A DNA stretch of 47,494 bases from Burkholderiaceae bacterium (GCA_016790515.1 JAEUOY010000115.1:1-47494); one strand, 5' to 3'. Counted from the first letter of the stretch, positions 16,014-26,678 are shown. Translations and numbers: made by a program. The notes: generated by a model not told the origin, from the sequence alone.

Positions 16014-17897
16014 ATGACTTCACCCGCCTCTCCGATCATCACCTGTCGCCGCCCCGGCTGGGTGGTCGAGCCCTTGCCGTTCGACACGATCCCGAAGATG
16101 TTCTGGCTGCGGGTGAAGGAGCTCGGGTCGGCGGTGATGATGCGCCAGAAGGATCTGGGCATCTGGCAAGCCTACAGCTGGGCCGAGGTCGGCCGGATCG
16201 TCGGCGAGATCGGCGCCGGGCTGGTCAGCCTGGGCTTCCAGCCCGGCCAGGTGGCCTCGGTGCTGGCCAACACCCGGCGCGAATGGGTCTGGGCCGACCT
16301 GGGCGTGCAGACCATGGGCGGCGTCTGCAACGGCATCTACCCGACCGACGCGGCCTCGCAGGTCGAGTACCTGTGCACCGATTCGGGCAGCGTGTTCCTG
16401 TTCGTCGAGGACGACGAGCAGCTCGACAAGTACCTCGAGGTGCGCGAGCGCCTGCCCGCGGTGAGGCGGGTGATCGTCTTCGACATGGAAGGCCTGTCCA
16501 GGCTCGACGACCCGCAGGTGATGAGCCTGGAGACGCTGCGCGAGCTGGGCCGCGTCTACCTTCGCGAGCACCCGGCGCTGGTCGACGAGCGCCTGGCCAC
16601 GCGTGGCCCCAAGGACCTGGCGGTGCTGGTCTACACCTCGGGCACCACCGGGCGGCCCAAGGGCGCGATGATCACCCACGCCAACCTCTGCGCCACGCTG
16701 GCCGGCGGCGGCAGCTCGCTGTTCGAGGGCCTGCCGATGGGCGGCGAGCGGGTCGCCTTCCTGCCGCTGTGCCACATCGCCGAGCGGGTGGTCGGCGAAT
16801 ACGTGCCGATCTTCCGCAAGTCCACCGTCAACTTCGTCGAGAACCCCGAGACGGTGTTCGAGAACCTGCGCGAGGTGCAGCCGGTGGTCTTCTTCGCGGT
16901 GCCGCGGGTCTGGGAGAAGGTGTTCTCCACCGTCGCGATCACGATCAAGGAGGCCGGCAGGTTCCAGCAGATGGCCTATGCCTGGGCGCTGGGCGAGGGC
17001 GCCGCGATGGCCAGGCTGAAGGAGGCCGGCCGGCAGCCCGGCGCGCTGCAGAAGCTGCGCTGCTGGCTGGCACGCAAGCTGGTGATCGACAACGTGCGGC
17101 GCATGATCGGGCTGAACAAGGTGCAGCTCGCGTTGACCGGCGCCGCGCCGATCTCGCCCGAGCTGATCCGCTGGTACCAGGCCATCGGCGTGCCGCTGCG
17201 CGAGGCCTGGGGCATGACCGAGACCAGCGGCGGCGGCACCATCACGCCGGCCGAGGGCGGCAAGCCCGGCAGCATCGGCATGCCCGGGCCGGGCGTCGAG
17301 CTGCGCATCTCCGAGCAGGGCGAGATCCTGATGCGCGGCCCCAGCGTGTTCGCCGGCTACCTGAACCAGCCCGAGAAGACGGCCGAGACGATCGACAAGG
17401 ACGGCTGGCTGCACACCGGCGACGTCGGCCGCGTCGACGAGGACGGCTACTTTTACATCACCGACCGGATGAAGGACATCATCATCACCGCCGGCGGCAA
17501 GAACGTGACGCCCAGCGAGTGGGAGAACCAGCTGAAGTTCAGCCCCTACGTGACCGACGCGGTGGTCATCGGCGACAAGCGGCCGTACCTGAGCTGCCTG
17601 GTGATGATCGACGAGGACAACGTCGCGCAGTGGGCGCAGGACCGCGACGTGCAGTTCAGCGACTTCAAGAGCCTGTGCCGCGCGCCCGAGGTCGTGAGCC
17701 TGATCGGCGACGAGATCGAGAAGGTCAACAAGCAGTTCGCCCGCGTCGAGCAGATCAAGCAGTTCCGGCTGATCGAGCAGCGCCTGACCGCCGAGGACGA
17801 GGAGCTGACGCCGACGATGAAGCTCAAGCGCTCGCTGATCAGCCGCAAGTACGCGGTGCTGATCGAATCGATGTACGCCGGCAAGGCCGCGGCCTGA
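16014..17897 (+). CDS. Long-chain acyl-CoA ligase, AMP-forming
   Basis: A 627-residue adenylate-forming enzyme. The AMP-binding P-loop YTSGTTGRPKGAM begins at Y207. A second motif GMTETSGG lies near residues 402-409. The C-terminal hinge and domain show GDVGRVDEDGYFYITDRMKDIIITAGGKNVTP (family A8 region, near 465-500). Length and the FACS-like long insertion match long-chain fatty acid or aromatic acyl-CoA synthetases of the FAA1/FadD15 type. It activates a carboxylic acid to the CoA thioester using ATP. In betaproteobacteria such ligases commonly lie beside Liv-type transporters, and I infer that the transporter and ligase handle the same carboxylate. The specific acid is not evident. Confidence 0.88.
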   Translation: MTSPASPIITCRRPGWVVEPLPFDTIPKMFWLRVKELGSAVMMRQKDLGIWQAYSWAEVGRIVGEIGAGLVSLGFQPGQVASVLANTRREWVWADLGVQTMGGVCNGIYPTDAASQVEYLCTDSGSVFLFVEDDEQLDKYLEVRERLPAVRRVIVFDMEGLSRLDDPQVMSLETLRELGRVYLREHPALVDERLATRGPKDLAVLVYTSGTTGRPKGAMITHANLCATLAGGGSSLFEGLPMGGERVAFLPLCHIAERVVGEYVPIFRKSTVNFVENPETVFENLREVQPVVFFAVPRVWEKVFSTVAITIKEAGRFQQMAYAWALGEGAAMARLKEAGRQPGALQKLRCWLARKLVIDNVRRMIGLNKVQLALTGAAPISPELIRWYQAIGVPLREAWGMTETSGGGTITPAEGGKPGSIGMPGPGVELRISEQGEILMRGPSVFAGYLNQPEKTAETIDKDGWLHTGDVGRVDEDGYFYITDRMKDIIITAGGKNVTPSEWENQLKFSPYVTDAVVIGDKRPYLSCLVMIDEDNVAQWAQDRDVQFSDFKSLCRAPEVVSLIGDEIEKVNKQFARVEQIKQFRLIEQRLTAEDEELTPTMKLKRSLISRKYAVLIESMYAGKAAA

Positions 17898-17908
17898 GCA
17901 CGCCCGCA

Positions 17909-17928
17909 GGCGGGGGCAAACGCCCGCC
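17909..17928 (+). terminator. Possible hairpin after the acyl-CoA ligase gene
   Basis: Arms GGCGGG and CCCGCC flank an eight-base loop a few bases after the ligase stop. There is no T-run. It lies just before the promoter region of the cbpA operon, where termination would be sensible. Confidence 0.3.
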
Positions 17929-17943
17929 ACCCGCCGCGCCAAG

Positions 17944-17985
17944 CTTGCGCAAAGTCAAGCGCCGGCGGCGCGGCGCTGGCACCAT
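17944..17985 (+). promoter_or_regulatory. FNR/Anr-like box and -10 upstream of cbpA
   Basis: The 16-bp element C-TTGCG-CAAA-GTCAA-G at 17944-17959 has the TTG-N8-CAA frame of the FNR-family consensus TTGAT-N4-ATCAA, matching seven of ten defined bases. A weak -10 candidate CACCAT (17980-17985) lies 21 bases after the CAA, near the class II activation distance. Two other stress promoters in this window show the same arrangement (at 22137 and 29269). Confidence 0.5.
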
Positions 17986-18018
17986 CGCGCTGCACTTCAT
18001 CGTGCAGGGACGGCGACC

Positions 18019-18990
18019 ATGGAGTTCAAGGACTACTACAGGCTGCTCGGCGTCGAGCGCGGCGCGCCGCACGCCGAGATCAAGAGGGCCTACCGCAAGC
18101 TCGTTCGCCAGTACCACCCCGATGTCAGCCAGGCCGCCGATGCACAGGTGCGCATGCAGGAGATCAACGAGGCCTGGGAGGTGCTGCAGGACCCGGAGAG
18201 GCGCGCCGCCTACGACCGGCTGGGCCAGCGCTGGCAGGGCGGCGGCGAGTTCCGGCCGCCGCCCGACTGGACTGCCGGATTCGAGTTCAGCGGCGCCCCC
18301 GAGGGCTGGGGCGACGGCGGCGCCGGCCACAGCGACTTCTTCGAGGCCCTGTTCGGCGCCGCCCGCCACCGTGCCGGCGGTCGCGCCCATCCGGCAGCCG
18401 AGGGCGGCTTCGCGGCGCGCGGCAGCGACCACCACGCCAGGATCGTCGTGCCGCTGGAGGATGCCTTCACCGGCGCGACCCGCACGCTGACGCTGCAGGC
18501 CGTCGAGGCCGATGCGCAGGGCCGGCCGCAGCTGCGCGAGCGGCAGCTGTCGGTCGCGATTCCGAAGGGCCTGAAGGCCGGCCAGCAGATCCGCCTGGCC
18601 GGCCAGGGCAGCCCCGGCTTCGGCGGCGGCGCGCCGGGCGACCTGTTCCTCGAACTGCAATTCGAGCCGCATCCGCGCTACCGGGTCGACGGCCGCGATC
18701 TCTACGTCGGGCTGCCGGTCGCGCCCTGGGAGGCTGCACTGGGCGCGACGCTGCCGGTGGCCACCCCCGGCGGCCCGATCGAGATCAACGTGCCGGCCGA
18801 ATCGCAGCCCGGCCGCAAGCTGCGGCTCAGGGGCCGCGGCATCCCGGCGGCTGCACCTTCGGGCACGCCCGGGGACCTGTACCTGGTGCTCGAGCTGGTG
18901 CTGCCGCCGGCGAACACCGAGGCGGCACGCGCCGCGTACCGCCGCATGGCTCTGGACCTGGCGTTCGACCCGCGCCAGGGCCAGGGCTGA
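18019..18990 (+). CDS. cbpA: DnaJ-like co-chaperone CbpA
   Basis: A 323-residue J-domain protein. The J-domain occupies residues 1-70 with the HPD tripeptide at 33-35 (QYHPDVS), which stimulates DnaK ATPase. A glycine/phenylalanine-rich linker with no zinc-finger follows, then two beta-barrel substrate-binding domains (about 130-300) with segments such as VAIPKGLKAGQQIRLAGQG and PGDLFLELQFEPHPRYR. Absence of the CxxCxGxG zinc repeats separates it from DnaJ and identifies CbpA. The CbpA modulator CbpM is encoded 17 bases downstream, and an FtsH paralogue follows, making a protein-quality-control operon. An FNR-like box lies 60 bases before the start. Confidence 0.92.
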   Translation: MEFKDYYRLLGVERGAPHAEIKRAYRKLVRQYHPDVSQAADAQVRMQEINEAWEVLQDPERRAAYDRLGQRWQGGGEFRPPPDWTAGFEFSGAPEGWGDGGAGHSDFFEALFGAARHRAGGRAHPAAEGGFAARGSDHHARIVVPLEDAFTGATRTLTLQAVEADAQGRPQLRERQLSVAIPKGLKAGQQIRLAGQGSPGFGGGAPGDLFLELQFEPHPRYRVDGRDLYVGLPVAPWEAALGATLPVATPGGPIEINVPAESQPGRKLRLRGRGIPAAAPSGTPGDLYLVLELVLPPANTEAARAAYRRMALDLAFDPRQGQG

Positions 18991-19007
18991 CGCAGGAGCC
19001 TTCGCCC

Positions 19008-19331
19008 ATGTCATCGCCAACCACCACCGTCGTCATCACCCAGGCCAGCTGCCTCGGCGAGGGCGACTGGCTCGACGCCGCCGAGCTGGCCCGGGCCTGC
19101 CAGGTCGAATCGGCCTACATCGCGCAGCTGGTCGACGAGGGCCTGCTGGCGCCGGCGCAGACCGAGCCCGCCTGGCGCTTCGGCAGCGACGAGCTGGCGC
19201 GGCTGCGCCGCATCCAGCGCCTGCGCGCCGATTTCGACGCCAGCCTGCCGGCAGTGGCGCTGATGCTCGACCTGCTCGACGAGGTCGAGCGCCTGCGCGG
19301 CCTGCTGCCGCCGGCGGGCCGCCATGGCTGA
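19008..19331 (+). CDS. cbpM: Chaperone modulator CbpM
   Basis: A 107-residue MerR-like helical protein. The core [27 protein letters not shown] (around residues 21-47) resembles a winged-helix DNA-binding fold, but in CbpM it binds the J-domain of CbpA and inhibits it. The C-terminal helix [17 protein letters not shown] is typical. It lies directly after cbpA, as in E. coli. The last eight bases overlap the start of the FtsH gene (ATG at 19324), so the modulator and protease are translationally coupled. A GAG-rich ribosome site (AGGAG at about 18993-18997) precedes the ATG. Confidence 0.9.
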   Translation: MSSPTTTVVITQASCLGEGDWLDAAELARACQVESAYIAQLVDEGLLAPAQTEPAWRFGSDELARLRRIQRLRADFDASLPAVALMLDLLDEVERLRGLLPPAGRHG

Positions 19332-21210
19332 ACCGGCCGGCCGCCGCGCCGGCCCGTCGATGCTCGACCGCAAGCAGGGCTGGAACATCGGCTACTGGCT
19401 GATCGCGCTGCTGATGCTGATGCTGCTGCAGGACCTGTGGCGCGGCGCGTCGCAGGTCGAGGCGGTGCCTTACAGCGAGTTCGAGAAGGCGCTGGCCGAC
19501 GGCCGCATCACCGAGGTGGTGATCAGCGACCGCAGCATCCGCGGCACGCTGAAGTCGAGCGACGGCGGCAAGACGCTGCTGGTGGCCAACCGGGTCGAGC
19601 CCGACCTGGCCGCGCGGCTCGACCACTTCAAGGTGCCCTACACCCGCGTCGTCGAGAGCACGCTGCTGCGCGACGTGATGTCGTGGATCGTGCCCACCGC
19701 GCTGTTCTTCGGGCTGTGGTATTTCGTGATCCGCCGCATGGCCGAGAAATCGGGCGGGATCGGGGGCGTGGGCGGGCTGGGCGGCTTCATGGCGGTCGGC
19801 AAGAGCCATGTCAAGGTCTATGTCGAGACCGCCACCGGCGTGACGTTTGCCGACGTGGCCGGGGTCGACGAGGCCAGGCACGAACTGGAGGAGGTGGTCG
19901 ACTTCCTCAAGCACCCGCAGGCCTTCGGCCGGCTCGGCGCGCACATCCCCAGGGGCGTGCTGCTGGTTGGCCCGCCGGGCACCGGCAAGACGCTGCTGGC
20001 CCGCGCGGTGGCCGGCGAGGCCGGGGTGCCGTTCTTCTCGATCTCGGGCAGCGAGTTCGTCGAGATGTTCGTCGGCGTCGGCGCTGCCCGCGTGCGCGAC
20101 CTGTTCGAGCAGGCCCGCCAGCGCGCGCCGGCGATCATCTTCATCGACGAGCTCGACGCGCTGGGCCGCGCGCGTGGCGCCTTCCCCGGCATCGGCGGCC
20201 ACGACGAGAAGGAGCAGACGCTGAACCAGCTGCTGGTCGAGATGGACGGTTTCGACACCTCGTCCGGGCTGATCATCCTGGCGGCGACCAACCGGCCCGA
20301 GATCCTCGACCCGGCGCTGCTGCGCGCCGGCCGCTTCGACCGCCAGGTGCTGGTCGACAAGCCCGACCGCATCGGCCGCGTGCAGATCCTGCAGGTACAC
20401 GGGCGCAAGGTGACGCTGGCGCCCGGCCTGTCGCTCGACGACGTGGCCGCGCTGACCCCCGGCTTCACCGGCGCCGACCTCGCCAACCTGGTCAACGAGG
20501 CGGCGCTGGCGGCCACCCGGCGCAAGGCCGACGCGGTGACGTTGGCCGACTTCACCGCCGCGGTCGAGCGCATCGTCGCCGGGCTGGAGAAGCGCAACCG
20601 GCTGTTGAACCCGCAGGAGCGCAAGGCGGTCGCCTACCACGAGATGGGCCATGCGCTGGTCGCGCTGGCGCAGCCGGGCATCGACGTGGTGCACAAGGTG
20701 TCGATCATCCCGCGCGGCATCGGCTCGCTGGGCTACACGATCCAGCGCCCGACCGAAGACCGCTACCTGATGACCCGCCACGAGCTGCTGCAGAAGATCA
20801 GCGTGCTGCTGGCCGGCCGCGCCGCCGAACGGCTGGTGCTCGGCGAGATCTCCACCGGCGCCGCCGACGACCTGGCGCGCGCCAGCGACATCGCCCGCGA
20901 CATGGTCACCCGCTACGGCATGGACGAGGGCCTGGGCTGCGTGGCCTATGCGCCGCCGCATCCGGTGACGCCGGGGCTGCCGCCCGACTGGGGCAACGCC
21001 GGCCCGTCGCTGTCACCCGAGACGCAGTCGCGCATCGATGCCGCGGTGCATGGCCTGGTGAGCGCCGGGCTGGCCCAGGCCACTGCCCTGCTGACACAGC
21101 ACCGCGTGCTGCTCGAACGCGGCGCCCAGGCGCTGCTCGAAAAGGAGACGCTGGACGAGGCCGCGCTGCGCGAGCTGACCGCCGGGCTGCGGCCGGCCGA
21201 GGCTCAGTGA
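19324..21210 (+). CDS. ftsH: ATP-dependent zinc metalloprotease, FtsH paralogue
   Basis: A 628-residue membrane-bound AAA protease. Two N-terminal membrane segments lie near residues 22-38 and 115-133, enclosing a periplasmic domain. The AAA module has Walker A GPPGTGKT at 216-223, Walker B IIFIDELD at 271-278 and the second-region-of-homology segment [21 protein letters not shown]. The zinc site HEMGH is at 439-443. All catalytic residues are intact. The glycine-rich stretch after the second helix ([11 protein letters not shown]) is unusual. Its place behind cbpA-cbpM, not beside the housekeeping partner rrmJ, marks it as an accessory copy. Such extra FtsH proteins have been linked to heat and oxidative-stress tolerance in other bacteria. 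The 3' end overlaps the convergent universal stress gene by seven bases. Confidence 0.92.
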   Translation: MAEPAGRRAGPSMLDRKQGWNIGYWLIALLMLMLLQDLWRGASQVEAVPYSEFEKALADGRITEVVISDRSIRGTLKSSDGGKTLLVANRVEPDLAARLDHFKVPYTRVVESTLLRDVMSWIVPTALFFGLWYFVIRRMAEKSGGIGGVGGLGGFMAVGKSHVKVYVETATGVTFADVAGVDEARHELEEVVDFLKHPQAFGRLGAHIPRGVLLVGPPGTGKTLLARAVAGEAGVPFFSISGSEFVEMFVGVGAARVRDLFEQARQRAPAIIFIDELDALGRARGAFPGIGGHDEKEQTLNQLLVEMDGFDTSSGLIILAATNRPEILDPALLRAGRFDRQVLVDKPDRIGRVQILQVHGRKVTLAPGLSLDDVAALTPGFTGADLANLVNEAALAATRRKADAVTLADFTAAVERIVAGLEKRNRLLNPQERKAVAYHEMGHALVALAQPGIDVVHKVSIIPRGIGSLGYTIQRPTEDRYLMTRHELLQKISVLLAGRAAERLVLGEISTGAADDLARASDIARDMVTRYGMDEGLGCVAYAPPHPVTPGLPPDWGNAGPSLSPETQSRIDAAVHGLVSAGLAQATALLTQHRVLLERGAQALLEKETLDEAALRELTAGLRPAEAQ

Positions 21211-22043
21211 CTCATCAGTACCGGCAGGGTCATCGACGACATCACGGTGCGGGTGACGCCGCCGGTCACCCATTCGCGGATCCGGGCATGGCCGTAGCAG
21301 CCCATCACCAGCAGGCCGGCGTCCAGGTCGGCGGCCAGCGACAGCAGGTGGTCGCCGAGCTCGCGCGTGGCCGGCCCATTCTGGTGCAGCTGCGCGCCGA
21401 CGCCGTGGCGCTGCAGGTAGGCCTGCAGCGGGCCGGCGTCGGTGGGCGTGCCCGGCGTCTGGCTGTCGTTCCACATCGCCACGTGGACCTCGTCGGCCTG
21501 CTGCAGCAGCGGCAGTGACGCGCTCAGCGCCCGCGCGGCCTCGCGGCAGGGCTTCCACGCCACCAGCGCGACGCGCATGGTCGCCACGCGCTGCGCGGTG
21601 TAGGGCACCACCAGCACCGGCCTGCCGCTGTCGTTGAGCGTCCATTCGACGAAGTCGGCCGGCACGTCCTGCGCCGCGCCGAGCTTGGGATCGTGCTGCC
21701 CCAGGACGACCAGGTCGGCCACCATCGCGGCGCGGGTGAAGCCGATCAGGCCCTGCTCGCGCGTCAGCTCGGCCCATTGCAGCCGGGTCATGCCGGCCTT
21801 CACCGCGGCGTCGAAGTGCGTGCGCGCCAGGTCGCGCCGCTTCGATTCCAGCGCGCTGGCCATCGTCGTGAGCTCCAGCCCCGGGCTGACGCCGAACGGG
21901 AACTGCAGGTCCACCGGCGTCGGGGCGAACATCGCCGTCACCGCGCTGTCGTGCGCCTCTGCCAGCTGATGGGCGAGGGCCAAGCGCACCGGGCAATGCG
22001 GTGACGAATCGACGTGCGCCAGGATGGCGGCGAGCGAACTCAT
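21204..22043 (-). CDS. Universal stress protein, tandem-type length
   Basis: A 279-residue protein in the UspA superfamily, long enough for two domains. The second domain keeps the nucleotide-binding signature G-2x-G-9x-G near the C-terminus ([22 protein letters not shown], around residues 250-271). The first domain begins [14 protein letters not shown] and lacks a clear version of it, so one ATP site is expected. The ATG at 22043 is preceded by GGAG; an upstream ATG at 22088 is not. It runs towards and overlaps the end of ftsH. Tandem USPs of this kind often accompany anoxia or stationary-phase survival genes. The molecular action is unknown. Confidence 0.85.
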   Translation of the reverse strand: MSSLAAILAHVDSSPHCPVRLALAHQLAEAHDSAVTAMFAPTPVDLQFPFGVSPGLELTTMASALESKRRDLARTHFDAAVKAGMTRLQWAELTREQGLIGFTRAAMVADLVVLGQHDPKLGAAQDVPADFVEWTLNDSGRPVLVVPYTAQRVATMRVALVAWKPCREAARALSASLPLLQQADEVHVAMWNDSQTPGTPTDAGPLQAYLQRHGVGAQLHQNGPATRELGDHLLSLAADLDAGLLVMGCYGHARIREWVTGGVTRTVMSSMTLPVLMSH

Positions 22044-22136
22044 CGTGAGACTCCGGTGAAAGGCCAGGCCCGAGCATAGACCGCGCACCGCCCGCCGCGT
22101 TGCGGGAAATCACCGGCCGGGCCCGGCACCGGCGGG

Positions 22137-22179
22137 CTTGCGCCCGCTCAAGGCGTGGCCGTCGTGTCCGGCGCAGGAT
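22137..22179 (+). promoter_or_regulatory. FNR/Anr-like box and -10 upstream of groEL
   Basis: The 16-bp element C-TTGCG-CCCG-CTCAA-G at 22137-22152 keeps the TTG-N8-CAA frame of the FNR-family consensus, with the same outer C and G as the two other boxes in this island. A -10 candidate CAGGAT (22174-22179) lies 22 bases after the CAA. The sequence fits class II activation; no CIRCE element or sigma-32 promoter was seen here. Confidence 0.5.
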
Positions 22180-22223
22180 CGCGACATCGGCGTGGCCGCG
22201 ACACGCCGACGAAGGAGCCGACG

Positions 22224-23858
<1,635 letters not shown>

Positions 23859-23875
23859 CCGGGCAGGGGACCACG

Positions 23876-24541
23876 ATGAAGACACCGTTCGCCAACCGTG
23901 CCGAGGCCGGCCGCTTGCTCGCCGAGCGCCTCGTCGGGCTGAACCTGCCGCCGCCGCGCGTCGTGCTGGCGCTGCCGCGCGGCGGCGTGCCGATCGCCGC
24001 GCCGGTCGCCCGTGCGCTGCACGCGCCGCTGGACCTGCTGCTGGTGCGCAAGATCGGCCTGCCCTGGCAGCCCGAGCTGGCGCTGGCCGCCGTCGTCGAC
24101 GGCGACCCGCCCGAGATCGTCGTCGACGAGGCGGTGCAGGCGGTCAGCGACGTCGAGCCCGGCTACATCGAGCGGCAGGCCCAGGTCGAGCTGCAAGAGA
24201 TCGCCCGCCGCCGCGCGCTCTACCTGAAGGGGCGCTCGCCGGTGCCGGTGGCCGGCTGCACCGCGATCGTCGTCGACGACGGCATCGCCACCGGCACGAC
24301 GGTGCGCGCCGCGCTGAAGGCGCTGCGCCGCCGCCAGCCGGCGAATCTGGTGCTGGCGGTGCCGGTGGCGCCGAGCGACACGCTGGCCGAGCTGCGCGCC
24401 GAGGTCGACCAGATCGTCTGTCTGGCCGAGCCGTATCCGTTCGAGGCGATCGGCCTGCACTACCGCGACTTCCATCAGGTGCCCGACGCCGAGGTGCTGG
24501 CCGCGCTGGCGGCCGCCGCGGCGCCGGACAAGCCGGCGTGA
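23876..24541 (+). CDS. Phosphoribosyltransferase-family protein
   Basis: A 221-residue type I phosphoribosyltransferase fold protein. The PRPP-binding loop reads IVVDDGIATGTTVRAAL around residues 130-147. The N-terminal block VLALPRGGVPIAAPVARAL followed by DLLLVRKIGLPWQPELALAAV is characteristic of the uncharacterised stress-island phosphoribosyltransferases, not of ComF, Apt or Hpt. The acceptor base or other substrate is unknown. It lies 17 bases after groEL, and its stop overlaps the GTG start of the HhH protein (GTGA). A PRPP synthetase two genes downstream would supply its co-substrate. Confidence 0.85.
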   Translation: MKTPFANRAEAGRLLAERLVGLNLPPPRVVLALPRGGVPIAAPVARALHAPLDLLLVRKIGLPWQPELALAAVVDGDPPEIVVDEAVQAVSDVEPGYIERQAQVELQEIARRRALYLKGRSPVPVAGCTAIVVDDGIATGTTVRAALKALRRRQPANLVLAVPVAPSDTLAELRAEVDQIVCLAEPYPFEAIGLHYRDFHQVPDAEVLAALAAAAAPDKPA

Positions 24542-25449
24542 GCGCTGCCGACGACGGCCGCGAGGTCGTCGAGCGCCTGCGCGAGATGGCCTTGCTGCTC
24601 GAAGCGCAGGGCGCCAACGCGTTCAGGATCGCCGCCTACCGGCGCGCCGCCGATCTGCTGGAAGAGCAGCGGCCCGACCTGCGCGCGGTGTTCGAGCGCG
24701 ACGGCCTGGCCGGGCTCGACGCCTTGCCGGGCATCGGCACCGGCATCGCCGGCGCGGTCGCCGAAATGCTGGCCACCGGCCACTGGCGCCAGCTCGACCG
24801 CCTGCGCGGCGGCGCCGACGGCGAGGCGCTGTTCCGCACGATCCCCGGCGTCGGCCCGGCGCTGGCGCGGCACCTGCACGAGGCGCTGGGCATCGACACG
24901 CTCGAGGCGCTCGAACTGGCAGCGCACGACGGCCGGCTGGAACGCCTGCCGCATCTCGGCGCGCGCCGGGCCGCGGCGATCCGCGCCGCGCTGGGCGAGA
25001 TGCTCGACCGCCGGCGCGCACTGCAGCGCCGCGCGGCGGCGCGGCCGGCCGGGCTGGAGCCGCCGGTGGCGCTGCTGCTCGACGTCGACCGCGAGTACCG
25101 CCAGGGCGCCGAGGCCGGCCGCCTGCCGCTGATCGCGCCGCGGCGCTTCAACCCGGGCAACGCGGCCTGGCTGCCGGTGCTGCACACGGCGCGCGACGAC
25201 TGGCAGTTCACCGCGCTGTTCTCGAACACCGCCCGGGCGCATGAGCTGGGCCGGGTGCACGACTGGGTGGTGCTGTACTGCGAGGACAAGGACCACGGCG
25301 CGCGCCAGTACACCGTGGTCACGCCGGCCGGCGGACCGCTGGCCGGCCGCCGCGTCGTGCGCGGCCGCGAGGCCGAATGCCAGGCCTGGTACGCGTCCTG
25401 GCCGGCCCTGCGCGCTGCCGACCCGACCCCCGCGCACCGGAGCCGCTGA
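24538..25449 (+). CDS. HhH protein, PolX-like N-terminal fold without polymerase domain
   Basis: A 303-residue protein starting at a GTG that overlaps the preceding stop. Residues 8-45 (VVERLREMALLLEAQGANAF) resemble the 8-kDa lyase domain of family X DNA polymerases. Three helix-hairpin-helix elements follow: LPGIGTGIAGAV near 62-73, IPGVGPALARHL near 104-115 and LPHLGARRAAAI near 140-151. The polymerase palm is absent. The C-terminal half, with RRFNPGNAAWLPVLHT and FTALFSNTARAHELGR, belongs to a family I do not recognise by function. DNA binding, perhaps at gaps or abasic sites, is inferred from the HhH pattern. It is embedded between a phosphoribosyltransferase and PRPP synthetase, with one- and four-base overlaps. 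Confidence 0.8.
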   Translation: MSAADDGREVVERLREMALLLEAQGANAFRIAAYRRAADLLEEQRPDLRAVFERDGLAGLDALPGIGTGIAGAVAEMLATGHWRQLDRLRGGADGEALFRTIPGVGPALARHLHEALGIDTLEALELAAHDGRLERLPHLGARRAAAIRAALGEMLDRRRALQRRAAARPAGLEPPVALLLDVDREYRQGAEAGRLPLIAPRRFNPGNAAWLPVLHTARDDWQFTALFSNTARAHELGRVHDWVVLYCEDKDHGARQYTVVTPAGGPLAGRRVVRGREAECQAWYASWPALRAADPTPAHRSR

Positions 25450-26411
25450 TGCTGATCTTCGCCCTCGACCGCCACGACCAGCCGCTGGCGCAGGCCGTCG
25501 CCGAAGAACTGGACGTCGACCTGGCGCCGCACGAGGACCGCGGCTTCGAGGACGGCGAGTCGAAAGGCCGGCCGCTGGTCGACCCGCGCGGCGCCGATGC
25601 CTACGTGCTGCTGGGCCTGCACGGCGGCCCCGAGACGACGCCGCACGACAAGCTGAGCCGGCTGCTGTTCTTCATCGCGACGCTGCGCGACCACGGCGCG
25701 GCCCGCGTCACCGCGGTGCTGCCGTACATGGCCTTCGCCCGCAAGGATCGGCGCACCCAGCCCTTCGACCCGGTCAGCCAGCGCTACCTGGCGCAGCTGA
25801 TCGAGGCGGTCGGCACGCAGCAGGTGATCACGCTGGAGGCGCACAACGTCGCGGCGATGCAGAACGCCTTCCGCTGCCCCACGCAGCACCTGCCGGTGCA
25901 TGCGGTCTTCGGCGCTCTGGCCGCCGAGCTGCAGACCGCCGGCCGCATCGTCGTGGCCTCGCCCGACCCGGGCGGCGTCAAGCGCGCGCAGCTGTGGCAG
26001 CAAGACCTGGCGCAGCAGCTGAAGCGGCCGGTCGGCTTCGCGATGCTCGACAAGCGGCGCAGCGAAGGCCGCAGCGAGGGCGCCACCGCGCTGGCCGGCG
26101 ACGTGCGCGACGCGGTGGTGCTGCTGGTCGACGACCTGATCGCCACCGGCACCACGCTGCAGCGCGCCGCGCTGGCCCTGCGCGCTGCCGGGGCGCGGCG
26201 GGTGCTGGCCTGCGCCGCACACGGGTTGTTCATCGCGCCGGCGGCCGACACGCTGGCCGACCCGGCGATCGACCAGGTGCTGGTCAGCGACAGCGTGCCG
26301 GCCTTCCGCGTGCCGGCCGAAGGCGCGTTGCGCGACAAGCTGCGGGTGCTGTCCTGCGTGCCGCTGCTGGCCTCGGCGATGCGCGAGAGCCACAGGGCCT
26401 GGCTGCGCTGA
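25449..26411 (+). CDS. Ribose-phosphate pyrophosphokinase (PRPP synthetase), accessory type
   Basis: A 320-residue enzyme that makes PRPP from ribose 5-phosphate and ATP. Family segments are FEDGESKGRPLV near residues 33-44, AVLPYMAFARKDRRTQPFDPVS near 95-116 (metal/ATP flexible loop) and the PRPP-binding loop LLVDDLIATGTT near 224-236. It is divergent from housekeeping Prs: FEDGE replaces FSDGE and the region around H130 reads ITLEAHNVAAMQNAF, not the usual DLHA. It starts by a one-base overlap (TGATG) with the HhH gene. It ends the operon groEL-PRTase-HhH-PRPP synthetase; a hairpin follows 40 bases later. A role in nucleotide salvage under stress is inference. Confidence 0.87.
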   Translation: MLIFALDRHDQPLAQAVAEELDVDLAPHEDRGFEDGESKGRPLVDPRGADAYVLLGLHGGPETTPHDKLSRLLFFIATLRDHGAARVTAVLPYMAFARKDRRTQPFDPVSQRYLAQLIEAVGTQQVITLEAHNVAAMQNAFRCPTQHLPVHAVFGALAAELQTAGRIVVASPDPGGVKRAQLWQQDLAQQLKRPVGFAMLDKRRSEGRSEGATALAGDVRDAVVLLVDDLIATGTTLQRAALALRAAGARRVLACAAHGLFIAPAADTLADPAIDQVLVSDSVPAFRVPAEGALRDKLRVLSCVPLLASAMRESHRAWLR

Positions 26412-26451
26412 CTTCGGCGAAACCAGCCGACAGGATCGGCACGCCGCTGCT

Positions 26452-26471
26452 GCCACACCCGTCGGTGTGGC
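26452..26471 (+). terminator. Hairpin after the groEL-PRPP synthetase operon
   Basis: A perfect eight-base stem, GCCACACC with GGTGTGGC, closes a four-base CGTC loop 40 bases after the PRPP synthetase stop. No T-run follows. Because the stem is perfect and placed at an operon end, termination or 3'-end protection is plausible. It could also be an operator-type palindrome. Confidence 0.45.
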
Positions 26472-26678
26472 GGTATTGCGCCTGTCCAGGTTCTGCGGGC
26501 ACCTCAGCTTGCGATCCGCGAGCAGGGTCACGCTCCGCGGCGGCGCAGGTCGACCCGTCGATCTTGCGGTTCGTGGCAGCACTGGTTGCCATCCACCGGC
26601 GCAGGCTGCCTGGGCGGCTGGCATGCAGGCTGGCGTCGGGCCAGCCGTGTCGCTGCGGTGGCCACTAACATCGGGCCG

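Noticed and set aside
22044-22223. CIRCE element or sigma-32 promoter before groEL
   Set aside because: No TTAGCACTC-N9-GAGTGCTAA-like repeat and no good CTTGAAA plus CCCCAT pair were found; the FNR-like element fits better.
26412-26678. A small gene upstream of the outer-membrane transporter-like gene
   Set aside because: Only short frames without ribosome sites; the clear element in this stretch is the 26452-26471 hairpin.
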